A DNA stretch of 6,175 bases, from NCBI GenBank assembly GCA_014238195.1, contig JABABO010000233.1, positions 1-6,175 of the forward strand, written 5' to 3'. Position 1 is the first letter of the stretch, and the number at the start of each line of letters is the position of its first letter. Origin of the DNA: Kordiimonadaceae bacterium. Its GTDB lineage: Bacteria > Pseudomonadota > Alphaproteobacteria > Sphingomonadales > Kordiimonadaceae. This document shows positions 1-6,175 of the stretch, piece after piece. Below the pieces are notes generated by a model. That model made no database searches, was not told the origin of the DNA, and saw only the letters and a list, made by a program, of their open reading frames with translations. Made by a program: the position numbers and the translations under genes.

Positions 1-1058
1 CAAGCCATGTGAATGCGTTTGTAACGCGTGGTTCGGTACTTAAGTCTTTAGAACGCTATGAAGAAGCCTTAGAAAGCTATAATCAGGTGCTAGCGATTGA
101 TAATACACACGTGAATGCTAGGTTTTACAGGGCTTTACTATTCTTGTTAATAGGCGATTTGAACCAAGGCTGGCAAGAATATGAATGGCGCCTTAAAAGG
201 GATAATTTTAAATTCCTCTCAACGCCTCACTCAAGCAGTTGGCAAGGTCAAGACCTAAAAGGTAAGCACATCATATTGTTGGCAGAACAAGGCTTGGGGG
301 ATCAGATACAATTCTGCCGTTATGCCAAACATTTGTCCAACAAGGGCGCGAGAGTCATTTTAGAGTGCCACCCGCGGTTAGTGCCTTTAATGCAATCCTG
401 TTCAGGAATTGATACTTTAGTGTCCAAAGGCGCCGATTTACCAACGGCCGATTACCATTGCCCGCTTTTAAGTGTACCTAGGGTCATTGGGGAGGACCTC
501 TCTCAGCCGTTTGAAGTGCCTTATCTGTTTGCTGATGAAAAATATGTTTCCAAATGGGCGAAAAACCTCGAAGATATACAAGGCTTTAAAATTGGCGCAT
601 CATGGCAGGGTAATACTCAATTTAAAAAAGACAAATGGCGGTCTTTTCCCCTTGAACATTTTGGGCCTCTTGCGGCCCTTGCAGGTGTCTCGCTGGTTAG
701 CCTACAAAAGGATGACGTCGGTGTTTCCCAAATCGCCAGATTCCGAGAAAACCACCCCCTTATTGACCCAGAAGACATGCTTCTGGGTGACAGCGATTTG
801 ATGGATGCGGCGGCGATTATGATGAACTTAGACCTAGTGATAACAAGCTGCACAGCGATTGCCCATTTGGGCGGTGCCCTTGGTGTACCCACATGGGTTA
901 TACTTGGCAAAAGCGCTGACTGGCGTTGGTTCTTGGACCGTGAAGATAGTCCTTGGTACCCTTCGGTACGGCTGTTTCGTCAAAGCGAATTTGGCGACTG
1001 GGACGGGGTTTTTCAACGTGTCACAAAAGCCGTAAAAGAAGAAGTAAGACAACAATGA
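1..1058 (+). CDS. TPR protein with C-terminal glycosyltransferase-9-like domain (5' partial)
   Basis: The gene is cut by the left edge. The frame is already open at base 3, with Ser and His codons before the GTG at 9, and the protein begins in the middle of a tetratricopeptide helix, so that GTG is an internal Val and not the start. Counting from it as residue 1, residues 1-34 are one TPR unit (LERYEEALESYNQVLAID) and 35-68 a second, degenerate one. From about residue 85 follows a heptosyltransferase-like domain: GLGDQI (95-100), WQGN (199-202), and HLGGALGVPTWVIL (286-299). Known family: such TPR-GT9 fusions are common in proteobacteria and are usually long proteins whose sugar substrate is unknown. 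Role in glycosylation of protein or envelope polymer is inference. The position matching the Asp of heptosyltransferases before TxxxHL is Cys281 (SCTAIAHL). The C-terminus (VTKAVKEEVRQQ) looks natural. No strong terminator follows; only a 5-bp palindrome, ACTGTTACAGT at 1069-1079, without a T-run. Confidence 0.88.
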   Translation, partial: SHVNAFVTRGSVLKSLERYEEALESYNQVLAIDNTHVNARFYRALLFLLIGDLNQGWQEYEWRLKRDNFKFLSTPHSSSWQGQDLKGKHIILLAEQGLGDQIQFCRYAKHLSNKGARVILECHPRLVPLMQSCSGIDTLVSKGADLPTADYHCPLLSVPRVIGEDLSQPFEVPYLFADEKYVSKWAKNLEDIQGFKIGASWQGNTQFKKDKWRSFPLEHFGPLAALAGVSLVSLQKDDVGVSQIARFRENHPLIDPEDMLLGDSDLMDAAAIMMNLDLVITSCTAIAHLGGALGVPTWVILGKSADWRWFLDREDSPWYPSVRLFRQSEFGDWDGVFQRVTKAVKEEVRQQ

Positions 1059-1226
1059 TCAACATTTAACTGTTACAGTGTCTGTGTGATAACTATGACT
1101 AGGGTAAAAATGGGTATTATTGTTCCGAAGGTGGTACCAGAATATCATTGCAACCAACAACAAAACTGGTTATTGAGATGAGCTAAAATATAACACAGAC
1201 TCATAGAATCATTCCAACTTACCATC

Positions 1227-1265
1227 CCAATTTTAGGGGCCAATTTTAAGGGCCAATTTTAGGGG
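1227..1265. repeat. Three tandem copies of a 13-bp unit (CCAATTTTAGGGG)
   Basis: Copies lie at 1227-1239, 1240-1252 and 1253-1265, directly head to tail. Copies 1 and 3 are identical; copy 2 differs by one base (AAGGG for AGGGG). A fourth copy begins at 1266 (CCAA) and then decays, and a further CCAAT occurs at 1286. Each junction forms a GGCC palindrome. The array ends 69 bp before the start codon of the membrane-protein gene, so it probably lies in the promoter or leader of the operon. It could be a regulator-binding array, or a simple slippage-prone repeat without function; the sequence alone does not decide. Confidence 0.9.
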
Positions 1266-1268
1266 CCA

Positions 1269-1282
1269 ACATTAAACATTAA
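1269..1282. repeat. Doubled 7-bp direct repeat (ACATTAA x2)
   Basis: Two perfect head-to-tail copies of ACATTAA follow the 13-bp array after three bases and replace what would be its fourth unit. With the array it makes a continuous repetitive tract of about 56 bp. It is short enough to have arisen by slippage. Confidence 0.75.
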
Positions 1283-1334
1283 AGGCCAATACAGTGTTAA
1301 GAACTGACGTCTGCAAACCATTTTGGAGCAATAA

Positions 1335-1898
1335 ATGGCTATAATTCGCGTAATCCTAGTTCTGCTTCTTGTGATGGCAGGGATCACTTTATTTGTCTTA
1401 TTAAGTGAGCCATCACCAAATGCATCTGGTATGGTGCACCCAACAATTGATGGTATGAAAGTGGGGGGTGACGGTGCCGAGCGGCTAGCGCCAATAGGGA
1501 CTGCACCCTATTGGTTTCAATTTGTTTTCATCCTTTTGGTCGGCATGATGTTATATTTGGGGGTGTCGGAACGTAACCGAACACTTTTCGCTAAAATTGG
1601 CTTATTGGCATTCGTTATTTTGGCAGAGTTTGTTTGGTATATGACCTATGAAACTTATTTGGATTTTCTTGTCACGGGTGATCCGCAAATTGCATTTGGG
1701 TATCCGATAGCCAGTAATTGGTCCCTGTGGGGAATTTGGTTATCTTTTGTGGCTTTTAGCGTGTTTTATAGCTTGGGATTCCGCCGATTTATTTTCACTA
1801 ACGCCGATCAAAAAGCCTTTGAGGACTTAGTAAAAGAAACCAAATCCACTCAAGCGGAAAACATTACAAAAAATACACCCGAAACGACAGGAGCATAG
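1335..1898 (+). CDS. Four-helix membrane protein, probable partner of the downstream symporter
   Basis: This 187-residue protein belongs to no family I can name. Hydrophobic helices are visible at about 4-23, 59-78, 86-105 and 129-149. Arginines at 5, 80, 82, 150 and 151 put both termini in the cytoplasm by the positive-inside rule. A 35-residue Gly/Pro-rich segment (24-58) and a loop at 107-128 (containing GDPQIAFGYPIASNW) would then be periplasmic, and the charged tail 152-187 cytosolic. The N-terminal helix has no lipobox or clear cleavage site, so it is more likely an anchor than a signal peptide. The ATG is preceded by GGAG at 1325-1328, six bases away. Its stop codon ends one base before the symporter's ATG, which implies co-transcription and perhaps coupled translation. 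Known parallels are small membrane proteins encoded just before symporters (YjcH-ActP, YhdT-PanF, DUF4212 proteins); by analogy this may be an accessory subunit, but that is inference. Confidence 0.8.
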   Translation: MAIIRVILVLLLVMAGITLFVLLSEPSPNASGMVHPTIDGMKVGGDGAERLAPIGTAPYWFQFVFILLVGMMLYLGVSERNRTLFAKIGLLAFVILAEFVWYMTYETYLDFLVTGDPQIAFGYPIASNWSLWGIWLSFVAFSVFYSLGFRRFIFTNADQKAFEDLVKETKSTQAENITKNTPETTGA

Positions 1899-1899
1899 G

Positions 1900-3396
1900 A
1901 TGGAAGAATACCGTCAAATGATTATTCTGACCTGTGTCGCTTTTTATATGGTGCTGTGTATTGCTGTGGGTTTATGGGCAATGCGCCGTACCAAAGATGC
2001 GGGTGACTTTTTCGTCGCTGGCCGGGGGTTGGGGCCTATTGTTGTCTCGCTCGCGGTATTTTCTAGCACACTATCGGGCTTTGGTTTTGTGGGTGGCCCT
2101 GGTCTGGTGTATGCCACTGGTTTATCGTCCATGTGGATGGCAACTGTGTCAGCGCTTGGATATGCAATTGGATTTTATCTGGTAGCCAAGCGTATCCGAA
2201 TGATCGCTGAGGTCCGTAATACGTATAGTTTGCCCGATGTTATCGCCGCCCGTTATGGATCAGAAACCGCACGCTTCTTGACCGCGATCACCATATTGCT
2301 GGGGGTTATGGGGTATCTAGCAACGCAAATTTTAGCCATGGGTGTGGTGTTGCAAAGCATCCTAGGCGCGACAGATATGTTTGCTGGGATCAGTTTGTGG
2401 GCCTCGGTGATGATTGCCAGCGCAGTGATGATTTTTTACTGTGTCACAGGGGGCATACTCGCCAGTGTTTATACCGATTTAGTGCAAGGGTCTGTCATGA
2501 TCATCGCAGGCATTTTGGTCGTGATTACGGCGATTAATGTGTTTGATGGTGGTATGGCAGAAGTTAGCCAGATTTTAGTTGATACAGACCCAGAAGCAAT
2601 TATGCCCTTTGGCACAATGGGGGTTATGGCATCACTTGCATGGTTCTTTTTGTTTGGTTTGGGGCAAGCGGGTCAACCGCATGTCGTGACCAAAATGATG
2701 ATGAACCGTACTATAAGCGATAACCGCCTCATCGCACCTATTGCTGTGATGGGGTTCGGTGTCGCAGCCTGCTTATGGATTTCCATTGGCGTTTTGATGC
2801 GGGCGCTTATCTTGGGTGATGTCCATGCGCCTTTAACCGCACCAGATCAAGCTGCAAGTGTGTTTTTATCGGAATATGCACACCCTTTGTTGGCAGGTAT
2901 TGTATTCGCTGGGTTATTTGCAGCTATTATGAGCACAGGGGACGCCTTTTTGAATATCGGTGCGGCGGCGATCATTCATGATATACCAAAGGCGCTACGT
3001 GGGAAGCCCCTTAAGAATGAACTGTTTTGGGCCCGCGCTGCGACAGTGATTTTATCGGTGGTTGCCGCAAGTTTTGCGCTTTATAGCTATTATCATTCTG
3101 CTGCATTGATCGGTATACTTGGGGCCTTTGGCTGGGGAACATTTGCTGCTGCCTTGGTGCCTGTCGTGGCATTTGGCCTGAATTGGAAGGGGGCGAGTAC
3201 GAACGCTGCAATCACGGCTATTGTTGTTTCGTTGGTTATTAACCTCACGTTCCAACTTGGCGGATGGAACGTTCCCTATGCCATGAGCCCAGGATTTTTA
3301 GCGCTGCTTACCAGTATGATTTTGTTTATCGTTATCAGTATGATTGAAAAACCAAAACCGCTGCCAAAGGATATCGATAGAATTATGGATTTATAG
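1900..3396 (+). CDS. Sodium:solute symporter, SSS family (PutP/PanF-like)
   Basis: This 498-residue inner-membrane protein has about 13 hydrophobic segments, as expected for the LeuT-fold solute:sodium symporters, and is full length. Family features seen: the DFFVAGR segment after helix 1 (36-42), GGPGLVYATG (65-74), GGILASVYTDLVQ (184-196; Asp193 matches Asp187 of PutP), GQPHVVTKMM (258-267), and AAIMST (341-346), where Ser345/Thr346 match the Na2-site Ser340/Thr341 of PutP. The position of the PutP Na+-linked Asp55 is Thr57 here; the GGPG segment resembles PanF, the pantothenate carrier. The protein should import a small organic solute with Na+, but the substrate cannot be assigned; proline, pantothenate or a carboxylate are all possible. 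The ATG at 1900 is one base after the preceding stop, with ACAGGAG (1886-1892) as ribosome binding site inside the upstream gene. The shared operon suggests the two proteins work together. The gene converges on the racemase gene. Confidence 0.93.
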   Translation: MEEYRQMIILTCVAFYMVLCIAVGLWAMRRTKDAGDFFVAGRGLGPIVVSLAVFSSTLSGFGFVGGPGLVYATGLSSMWMATVSALGYAIGFYLVAKRIRMIAEVRNTYSLPDVIAARYGSETARFLTAITILLGVMGYLATQILAMGVVLQSILGATDMFAGISLWASVMIASAVMIFYCVTGGILASVYTDLVQGSVMIIAGILVVITAINVFDGGMAEVSQILVDTDPEAIMPFGTMGVMASLAWFFLFGLGQAGQPHVVTKMMMNRTISDNRLIAPIAVMGFGVAACLWISIGVLMRALILGDVHAPLTAPDQAASVFLSEYAHPLLAGIVFAGLFAAIMSTGDAFLNIGAAAIIHDIPKALRGKPLKNELFWARAATVILSVVAASFALYSYYHSAALIGILGAFGWGTFAAALVPVVAFGLNWKGASTNAAITAIVVSLVINLTFQLGGWNVPYAMSPGFLALLTSMILFIVISMIEKPKPLPKDIDRIMDL

Positions 3397-3419
3397 ACCA
3401 AGGGCTATATTTGTTGTGG

Positions 3420-4553
3420 CTAAGCAATCACACCTTTGCGGCGCCACGCGGCTATTGTGTCTAGGCTAAGCCCAGCTTCCGATAATATTTGATCCGTGTA
3501 AGCCCCTTTTTCGGTTTCAGCTTGCTTGACAATCGATTCAGTCCGGCTAAATTTTGGCGAAGGTGCAGGGGCTGGATGACCGTTCCATTCAATAAAACTT
3601 TTGCGTTCCATATTATGTGGGTGTTTATGAGCTTCCCAAAATGGTAAAATAGGGGCGAAGCAGCAATCTGTCCCTTCCAACACATCACACCAATCGGCTT
3701 GTGATTTTGTCTTAAAGAGCTTGGCAAGGTCCTGCTTCATGGTGGGCCATGCGCTTTTTTTCGTGTGGTTTTTCAACCAAGACGCATCTAATCCTGTGAT
3801 GCGGACAAATTCAGCCATAAAATGCGGTTCTAAGGCACCAAGCGAGATATAATGACCATCTGATGTTTCATACACGCCATAAGCTGGCATGCCGCCATCA
3901 AGCATATTATTAGACCGTGATTGGTCCCACAGCCCACTTGCTTTCATACTGTGCATCAAGCTCATGAGCAAACTAGACCCTTCCACCATGCTCGCATCAA
4001 CCACCTGACCTTTGCCTGACCCTTGCACTTCAATGAGGGCAGCTAGAATTCCTGTTACTAACATCATTGCCCCGCCACCATAATCACCCACCAAATTTAG
4101 GGCGGGTGCCGGTGGGTGTCCATCTGGACCATTGCTATATAGCGCACCAGAAAGGGCGATATAATTTATATCATGACCCGCAGCTTGGGCCAAAGGACCA
4201 GATTGTCCCCAGCCTGTCATTCGGCCATACACCAATTTTGGATTAAGGGTAAACAGATCGTCAGGGCCTAGTCCCAATTTTTCCATGACCCCAGGTCGAA
4301 AACCTTCAAACAAAGCATCAGCATTTTTACTTAAAGCCAAAAGGGCTTCACGGCCTTCCTGTGATTTCAGGTCCAGCTTAACGGACCGCTTGCCACGGCG
4401 GGTTAGATCGACAGAAACATGAGCAATATCATCAGCATCAACACGGTCAACCGTAATAACGTCAGCCCCCATATCCGCTAACATCATACCTGCAAAAGGG
4501 CCAGGGCCGATGCCTGCGATCTCAATGATTTTTTTGCCCTTTAGGGGTCCCAT
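3420..4553 (-). CDS. Alpha-methylacyl-CoA racemase (CaiB/BaiF CoA-transferase family)
   Basis: The cytosolic enzyme interconverts (2R)- and (2S)-2-methylacyl-CoA thioesters, so that methyl-branched chains from isoprenoids or sterols can enter beta-oxidation, which needs the S form. The 377 residues match the family in length. The N-terminus (GPLKGKKIIEIAGIGPGPFA, 2-21) and the CoA-contact Arg37 are as in the Mycobacterium racemase MCR. Its catalytic and active-site residues all seem present: Arg86 (EGFRPGVMEKLGLGP), His127 (AGHDINYIALSG), Asp157 (LVGDYGGGAMM) and Glu242 (GALEPHF). The His127/Asp157 pair is the acid-base pair of MCR and separates racemases from CoA-transferases of the same fold, which use one Asp nucleophile. 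The start has GGAG (complement of 4560-4563) six bases upstream. The gene is divergent from glutathione reductase and convergent with the symporter, so it is probably a single-gene unit. A CoA-transferase or an epimerase for another branched acyl-CoA remains a less likely alternative. Confidence 0.93.
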   Translation of the reverse strand: MGPLKGKKIIEIAGIGPGPFAGMMLADMGADVITVDRVDADDIAHVSVDLTRRGKRSVKLDLKSQEGREALLALSKNADALFEGFRPGVMEKLGLGPDDLFTLNPKLVYGRMTGWGQSGPLAQAAGHDINYIALSGALYSNGPDGHPPAPALNLVGDYGGGAMMLVTGILAALIEVQGSGKGQVVDASMVEGSSLLMSLMHSMKASGLWDQSRSNNMLDGGMPAYGVYETSDGHYISLGALEPHFMAEFVRITGLDASWLKNHTKKSAWPTMKQDLAKLFKTKSQADWCDVLEGTDCCFAPILPFWEAHKHPHNMERKSFIEWNGHPAPAPSPKFSRTESIVKQAETEKGAYTDQILSEAGLSLDTIAAWRRKGVIA

Positions 4554-4590
4554 ATATCTCTCCGATACCTTATGCGCTTCACGCTAGAGG

Positions 4591-4625
4591 GCAATATCTA
4601 TTGCTGCAAGGATAAATATTGCTGC
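4591..4625. promoter_or_regulatory. Candidate operator: three TATTGC half-sites
   Basis: GCAATA (4591-4596), two spacer bases, then TATTGC (4599-4604) form a perfect 6-bp inverted repeat. The right arm extends to TATTGCTGC (4599-4607), and the same nine bases recur at 4617-4625, 18 bp downstream. Two half-sites facing each other plus a directly repeated third, in the divergent spacer 38 bp ahead of the racemase start, fit a dimeric repressor or activator site. No regulator gene is in the window, and chance is not excluded for so short a motif. Confidence 0.35.
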
Positions 4626-4663
4626 CATTACAGAATTGTGATCGCAAATCAGTCATGTGGGCT

Positions 4664-4692
4664 TTGCAATTACCGTGCATATCCCATATAGC
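4664..4692 (+). promoter_or_regulatory. Weak sigma-70-like promoter candidate for gor
   Basis: TTGCAA (4664-4669) and TATAGC (4687-4692) are separated by exactly 17 bp and each match four of six consensus bases. The likely transcription start would be near 4699, leaving a leader of about 25 bases that contains the ribosome binding site AAGGA at 4711-4715. No OxyR-type site is evident here. This is a guess from hexamer spacing only. Confidence 0.3.
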
Positions 4693-4722
4693 CATTAAGA
4701 AGGATTTATAAAGGAATATCTT

Positions 4723-6078
4723 ATGGCCTATGATTTTGATCTTTTTGTGATTGGTGCTGGTTCTGGGGGCGTGCGTGCTAGTCGCATTGCCGCGGGCCTT
4801 GGTGCCCGTGTTGCTGTCGCAGAAGAATACCGCACAGGCGGCACGTGCGTAATCAGGGGCTGTGTGCCTAAAAAGCTGATGGTTTATGCGTCACACTTTT
4901 CTGAGGATTTTCATCTGGCCCAAGGATTTGGATGGAATATTGGGGATGCATCGTTTAATTGGCAAACCTTCATCGCCCGTAAAGATGCTGAAATTGACCG
5001 ATTAAACGGCCTTTATAAGCAAACACTGAGCGGTGCGGGTGTCGAACAAATTAATGGTCGCGCTACGATAACAGGCCCCAACAGCGTTCAGGTCGGGGAA
5101 AAAGATTATACAGCTGAAAAAATTCTCATAGCCGTTGGTGGTTGGCCCAGCATGCCGCAAATATCTGGCATTGAACACGCCATATCGTCCAACGAAGCAT
5201 TCCATCTGGAAAGGCAGCCCAAACATATCGTTGTTGTTGGTGGCGGATATATCGCTGTTGAATTTGCAGGTATTTTTCATGGCATGGGGTCTAAAGTCAC
5301 ACAGCTGTATCGGGGTGAGCAAATCTTGCGTGGCTTTGACGATGATCTGCGGAACCGTTTAAACACAGCAATGACTGATAAAGGCATTGACTTACGCCTA
5401 GGGCTTAATGTTGAAACCATTGAAAAAACTGTTTCTGGTGTGACTTTAAAATTAACCGATGGCACAAGCCTTTCGGCTGATGCTGTGATGTATGCAACAG
5501 GGCGCAAACCCAACACTCTAGGCTTGGGGTTAGAAAGCGCTGGCGTTTCACTTGCAAAAAATGGGGCTGTTATGGTCGATGATTATAGCCGTACGAATGT
5601 GCCATCAATTTTTGCTGTTGGGGATGTCACCGACCGTGTTCAACTGACGCCTGTTGCCATAAAAGAAGGCCATGCCTTTGCAGTCACTGAATTTGGTGGA
5701 CAGAAACAGCGCGCCTATCATGATGCCATCCCAACCGCGGTTTTCTCTCAGCCGCCGATTGGAACCGTCGGGGATAGTGAAGCCATTGCAAAAGAAAAAT
5801 ACGGTGAACTTGACGTTTACACATCTGACTTTAAACCAATGAAGCACACCCTTGGCGGATCAGATGAGCGCGCATTTTGCAAGCTGATTGTTGATAAAGC
5901 CACTGATAAAGTCGTTGGTGCCCACATGATTGGTGCCGATAGCGCTGAGATCATTCAAGGCATTGGGTTGGCTGTTAAGGCGGGCCTAACCAAAGCGCAA
6001 TTTGATCAAACAGTTGCTGTTCATCCCTCAAGTGCTGAAGAATTTGTGCTAATGCGCAATCCTCGTCCTGCACTCTAG
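4723..6078 (+). CDS. gor: Glutathione-disulfide reductase (NADPH, FAD)
   Basis: This cytosolic flavoenzyme reduces glutathione disulfide with NADPH and keeps the thiol pool reduced. At 451 residues it is a complete class I pyridine nucleotide-disulfide oxidoreductase. Seen in order: FAD-binding GAGSGG (11-16); redox disulfide GGTCVIRGCVPKK with Cys42 and Cys47; NADPH-binding GGGYIAVEFAG (173-183); Arg197 and Arg203, which match the arginines binding the 2'-phosphate of NADPH in E. coli and human enzymes and favour NADPH over NADH; the second FAD motif FAVGDV (297-302); and the C-terminal dimer-interface HPSSAEE with His434 and Glu439, the acid-base pair for the opposite subunit. CVIRGC rather than CVNVGC, and HPSSAEEFV rather than HPTSAEE, are typical of the plant/alphaproteobacterial branch. 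The start ATG has AAGGA (4711-4715) seven bases upstream. Trypanothione or mycothiol reductase and dihydrolipoamide dehydrogenase are less likely given this redox motif and the arginines. Confidence 0.96.
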   Translation: MAYDFDLFVIGAGSGGVRASRIAAGLGARVAVAEEYRTGGTCVIRGCVPKKLMVYASHFSEDFHLAQGFGWNIGDASFNWQTFIARKDAEIDRLNGLYKQTLSGAGVEQINGRATITGPNSVQVGEKDYTAEKILIAVGGWPSMPQISGIEHAISSNEAFHLERQPKHIVVVGGGYIAVEFAGIFHGMGSKVTQLYRGEQILRGFDDDLRNRLNTAMTDKGIDLRLGLNVETIEKTVSGVTLKLTDGTSLSADAVMYATGRKPNTLGLGLESAGVSLAKNGAVMVDDYSRTNVPSIFAVGDVTDRVQLTPVAIKEGHAFAVTEFGGQKQRAYHDAIPTAVFSQPPIGTVGDSEAIAKEKYGELDVYTSDFKPMKHTLGGSDERAFCKLIVDKATDKVVGAHMIGADSAEIIQGIGLAVKAGLTKAQFDQTVAVHPSSAEEFVLMRNPRPAL

Positions 6079-6141
6079 AGCCTTTCTTTATTGAAATGAA
6101 CCATCTGACGGCAGGGAAATGATCCACTGAACAGGAGTGAA

Positions 6142-6175
6142 ATGTGCATAAGTGTGGTGTACTTTCAACATTTCA
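6142..6175 (+). CDS. Possible first codons of a downstream gene (3' partial)
   Basis: An ATG at 6142 follows ACAGGAG (6131-6137), the same ribosome binding site seen before the symporter gene, with four bases between. The frame stays open for 11 codons to the right edge (MCISVVYFQHF), too little to identify a product. The gap to gor (63 bp after its stop) would allow co-transcription or a separate promoter. An open minus-strand frame overlaps the same bases, so this call is tentative. Confidence 0.25.
   Translation, partial: MCISVVYFQHF

Larger units (their letters stand above)
1059..1334. other. AT-rich intergenic region upstream of the symporter operon
   Basis: This 276-base stretch separates the glycosyltransferase-like gene from the membrane-protein/symporter operon and should contain the operon's promoter. 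I see no convincing sigma-70 promoter. The best -10-like hexamer, TATAAC at 1189-1194, has only a poor -35 (CTGGTT, 1166-1171) at 17-bp spacing. The right half carries the 13-bp tandem repeat and the doubled 7-bp repeat listed separately. A 28-codon ORF at 1095-1181 lies in the frame of the preceding gene but has no good ribosome binding site for its first ATG, so I do not call it a gene. Confidence 0.6.

Noticed and set aside
1069..1079. Palindrome ACTGTTACAGT after the first gene as terminator
   Set aside because: A 5-bp stem with a one-base centre cannot form a normal hairpin and no T-tract follows.
1095..1181. 28-codon ORF after the glycosyltransferase-like gene, in the same reading frame, which stays open for 41 codons past the TGA at 1056
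   Set aside because: The upstream protein already ends with a natural family C-terminus, the first ATG lacks a ribosome binding site, and 41 open codons are within chance. The internal ATG at 1110 has only AGGG ahead of it.
1080..1200. 8-bp inverted repeat GTCTGTGT (1080-1087) / ACACAGAC (1193-1200)
   Set aside because: The arms are 105 bp apart, and one such match is expected by chance in a region of this length; no further complementarity extends it.
3392..3409. Possible terminator hairpin TATAG/CTATA between the convergent symporter and racemase genes
   Set aside because: Only five mostly A-T pairs with an 8-base loop and no clean T-run; too weak to call as an intrinsic terminator in either direction.
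5002..5847. Minus-strand ORFs of 79-106 codons within gor
   Set aside because: They lie opposite a fully conserved glutathione reductase gene and show no recognisable protein features; they are shadows of its codon pattern.
6088..6175. Minus-strand open frame entering from the right edge (28 codons, ending ISLPSDGSFQ)
   Set aside because: Open frames of this length are common by chance, no family is recognisable, and the plus-strand alternative has a ribosome binding site.

Overview
The window looks like an ordinary chromosomal segment of a Gram-negative proteobacterium, most likely a moderately AT-rich alphaproteobacterium. The reasons are a glutathione reductase with the CVIRGC redox centre common in alphaproteobacteria and plants, an alpha-methylacyl-CoA racemase of the CaiB/BaiF family, and a TPR protein with a heptosyltransferase-like C-terminal domain. 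This placement is inference from protein character. There are no rRNA or tRNA genes, and no transposase, phage gene, integrase or CRISPR array.

Layout: (1) 1-1058, plus strand, the 3' part of a TPR/glycosyltransferase-9-like gene that runs in from the left edge. (2) 1059-1334, an AT-rich intergenic region with a threefold 13-bp tandem repeat (1227-1265) followed by a doubled 7-bp repeat. (3) 1335-3396, a tight two-gene plus-strand operon with 1 nt between the genes: a 187-residue four-helix membrane protein of no recognised family, then a 498-residue PutP/PanF-like sodium:solute symporter. (4) 3420-4553, minus strand, a complete alpha-methylacyl-CoA racemase convergent with the symporter (23 nt between stop codons). 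(5) 4554-4722, a 169-bp divergent control region with a candidate operator made of TATTGC half-sites and a weak promoter candidate for the right-hand gene. (6) 4723-6078, plus strand, a complete glutathione reductase. (7) 6079-6175, a tail that may hold the first codons of another gene.

Functionally, the symporter and its small partner probably act as one Na+-driven uptake unit for an unidentified small organic solute. The racemase points to breakdown of 2-methyl-branched acyl-CoAs (isoprenoid or sterol side chains), and glutathione reductase keeps the cytosolic thiol pool reduced. Nothing in the sequence ties these three functions into one pathway. I did not find a convincing new multi-gene system. 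The items most worth checking are the unnamed small membrane partner of the symporter, the 13-bp tandem repeat ahead of its operon, and the TATTGC repeats between racemase and reductase.
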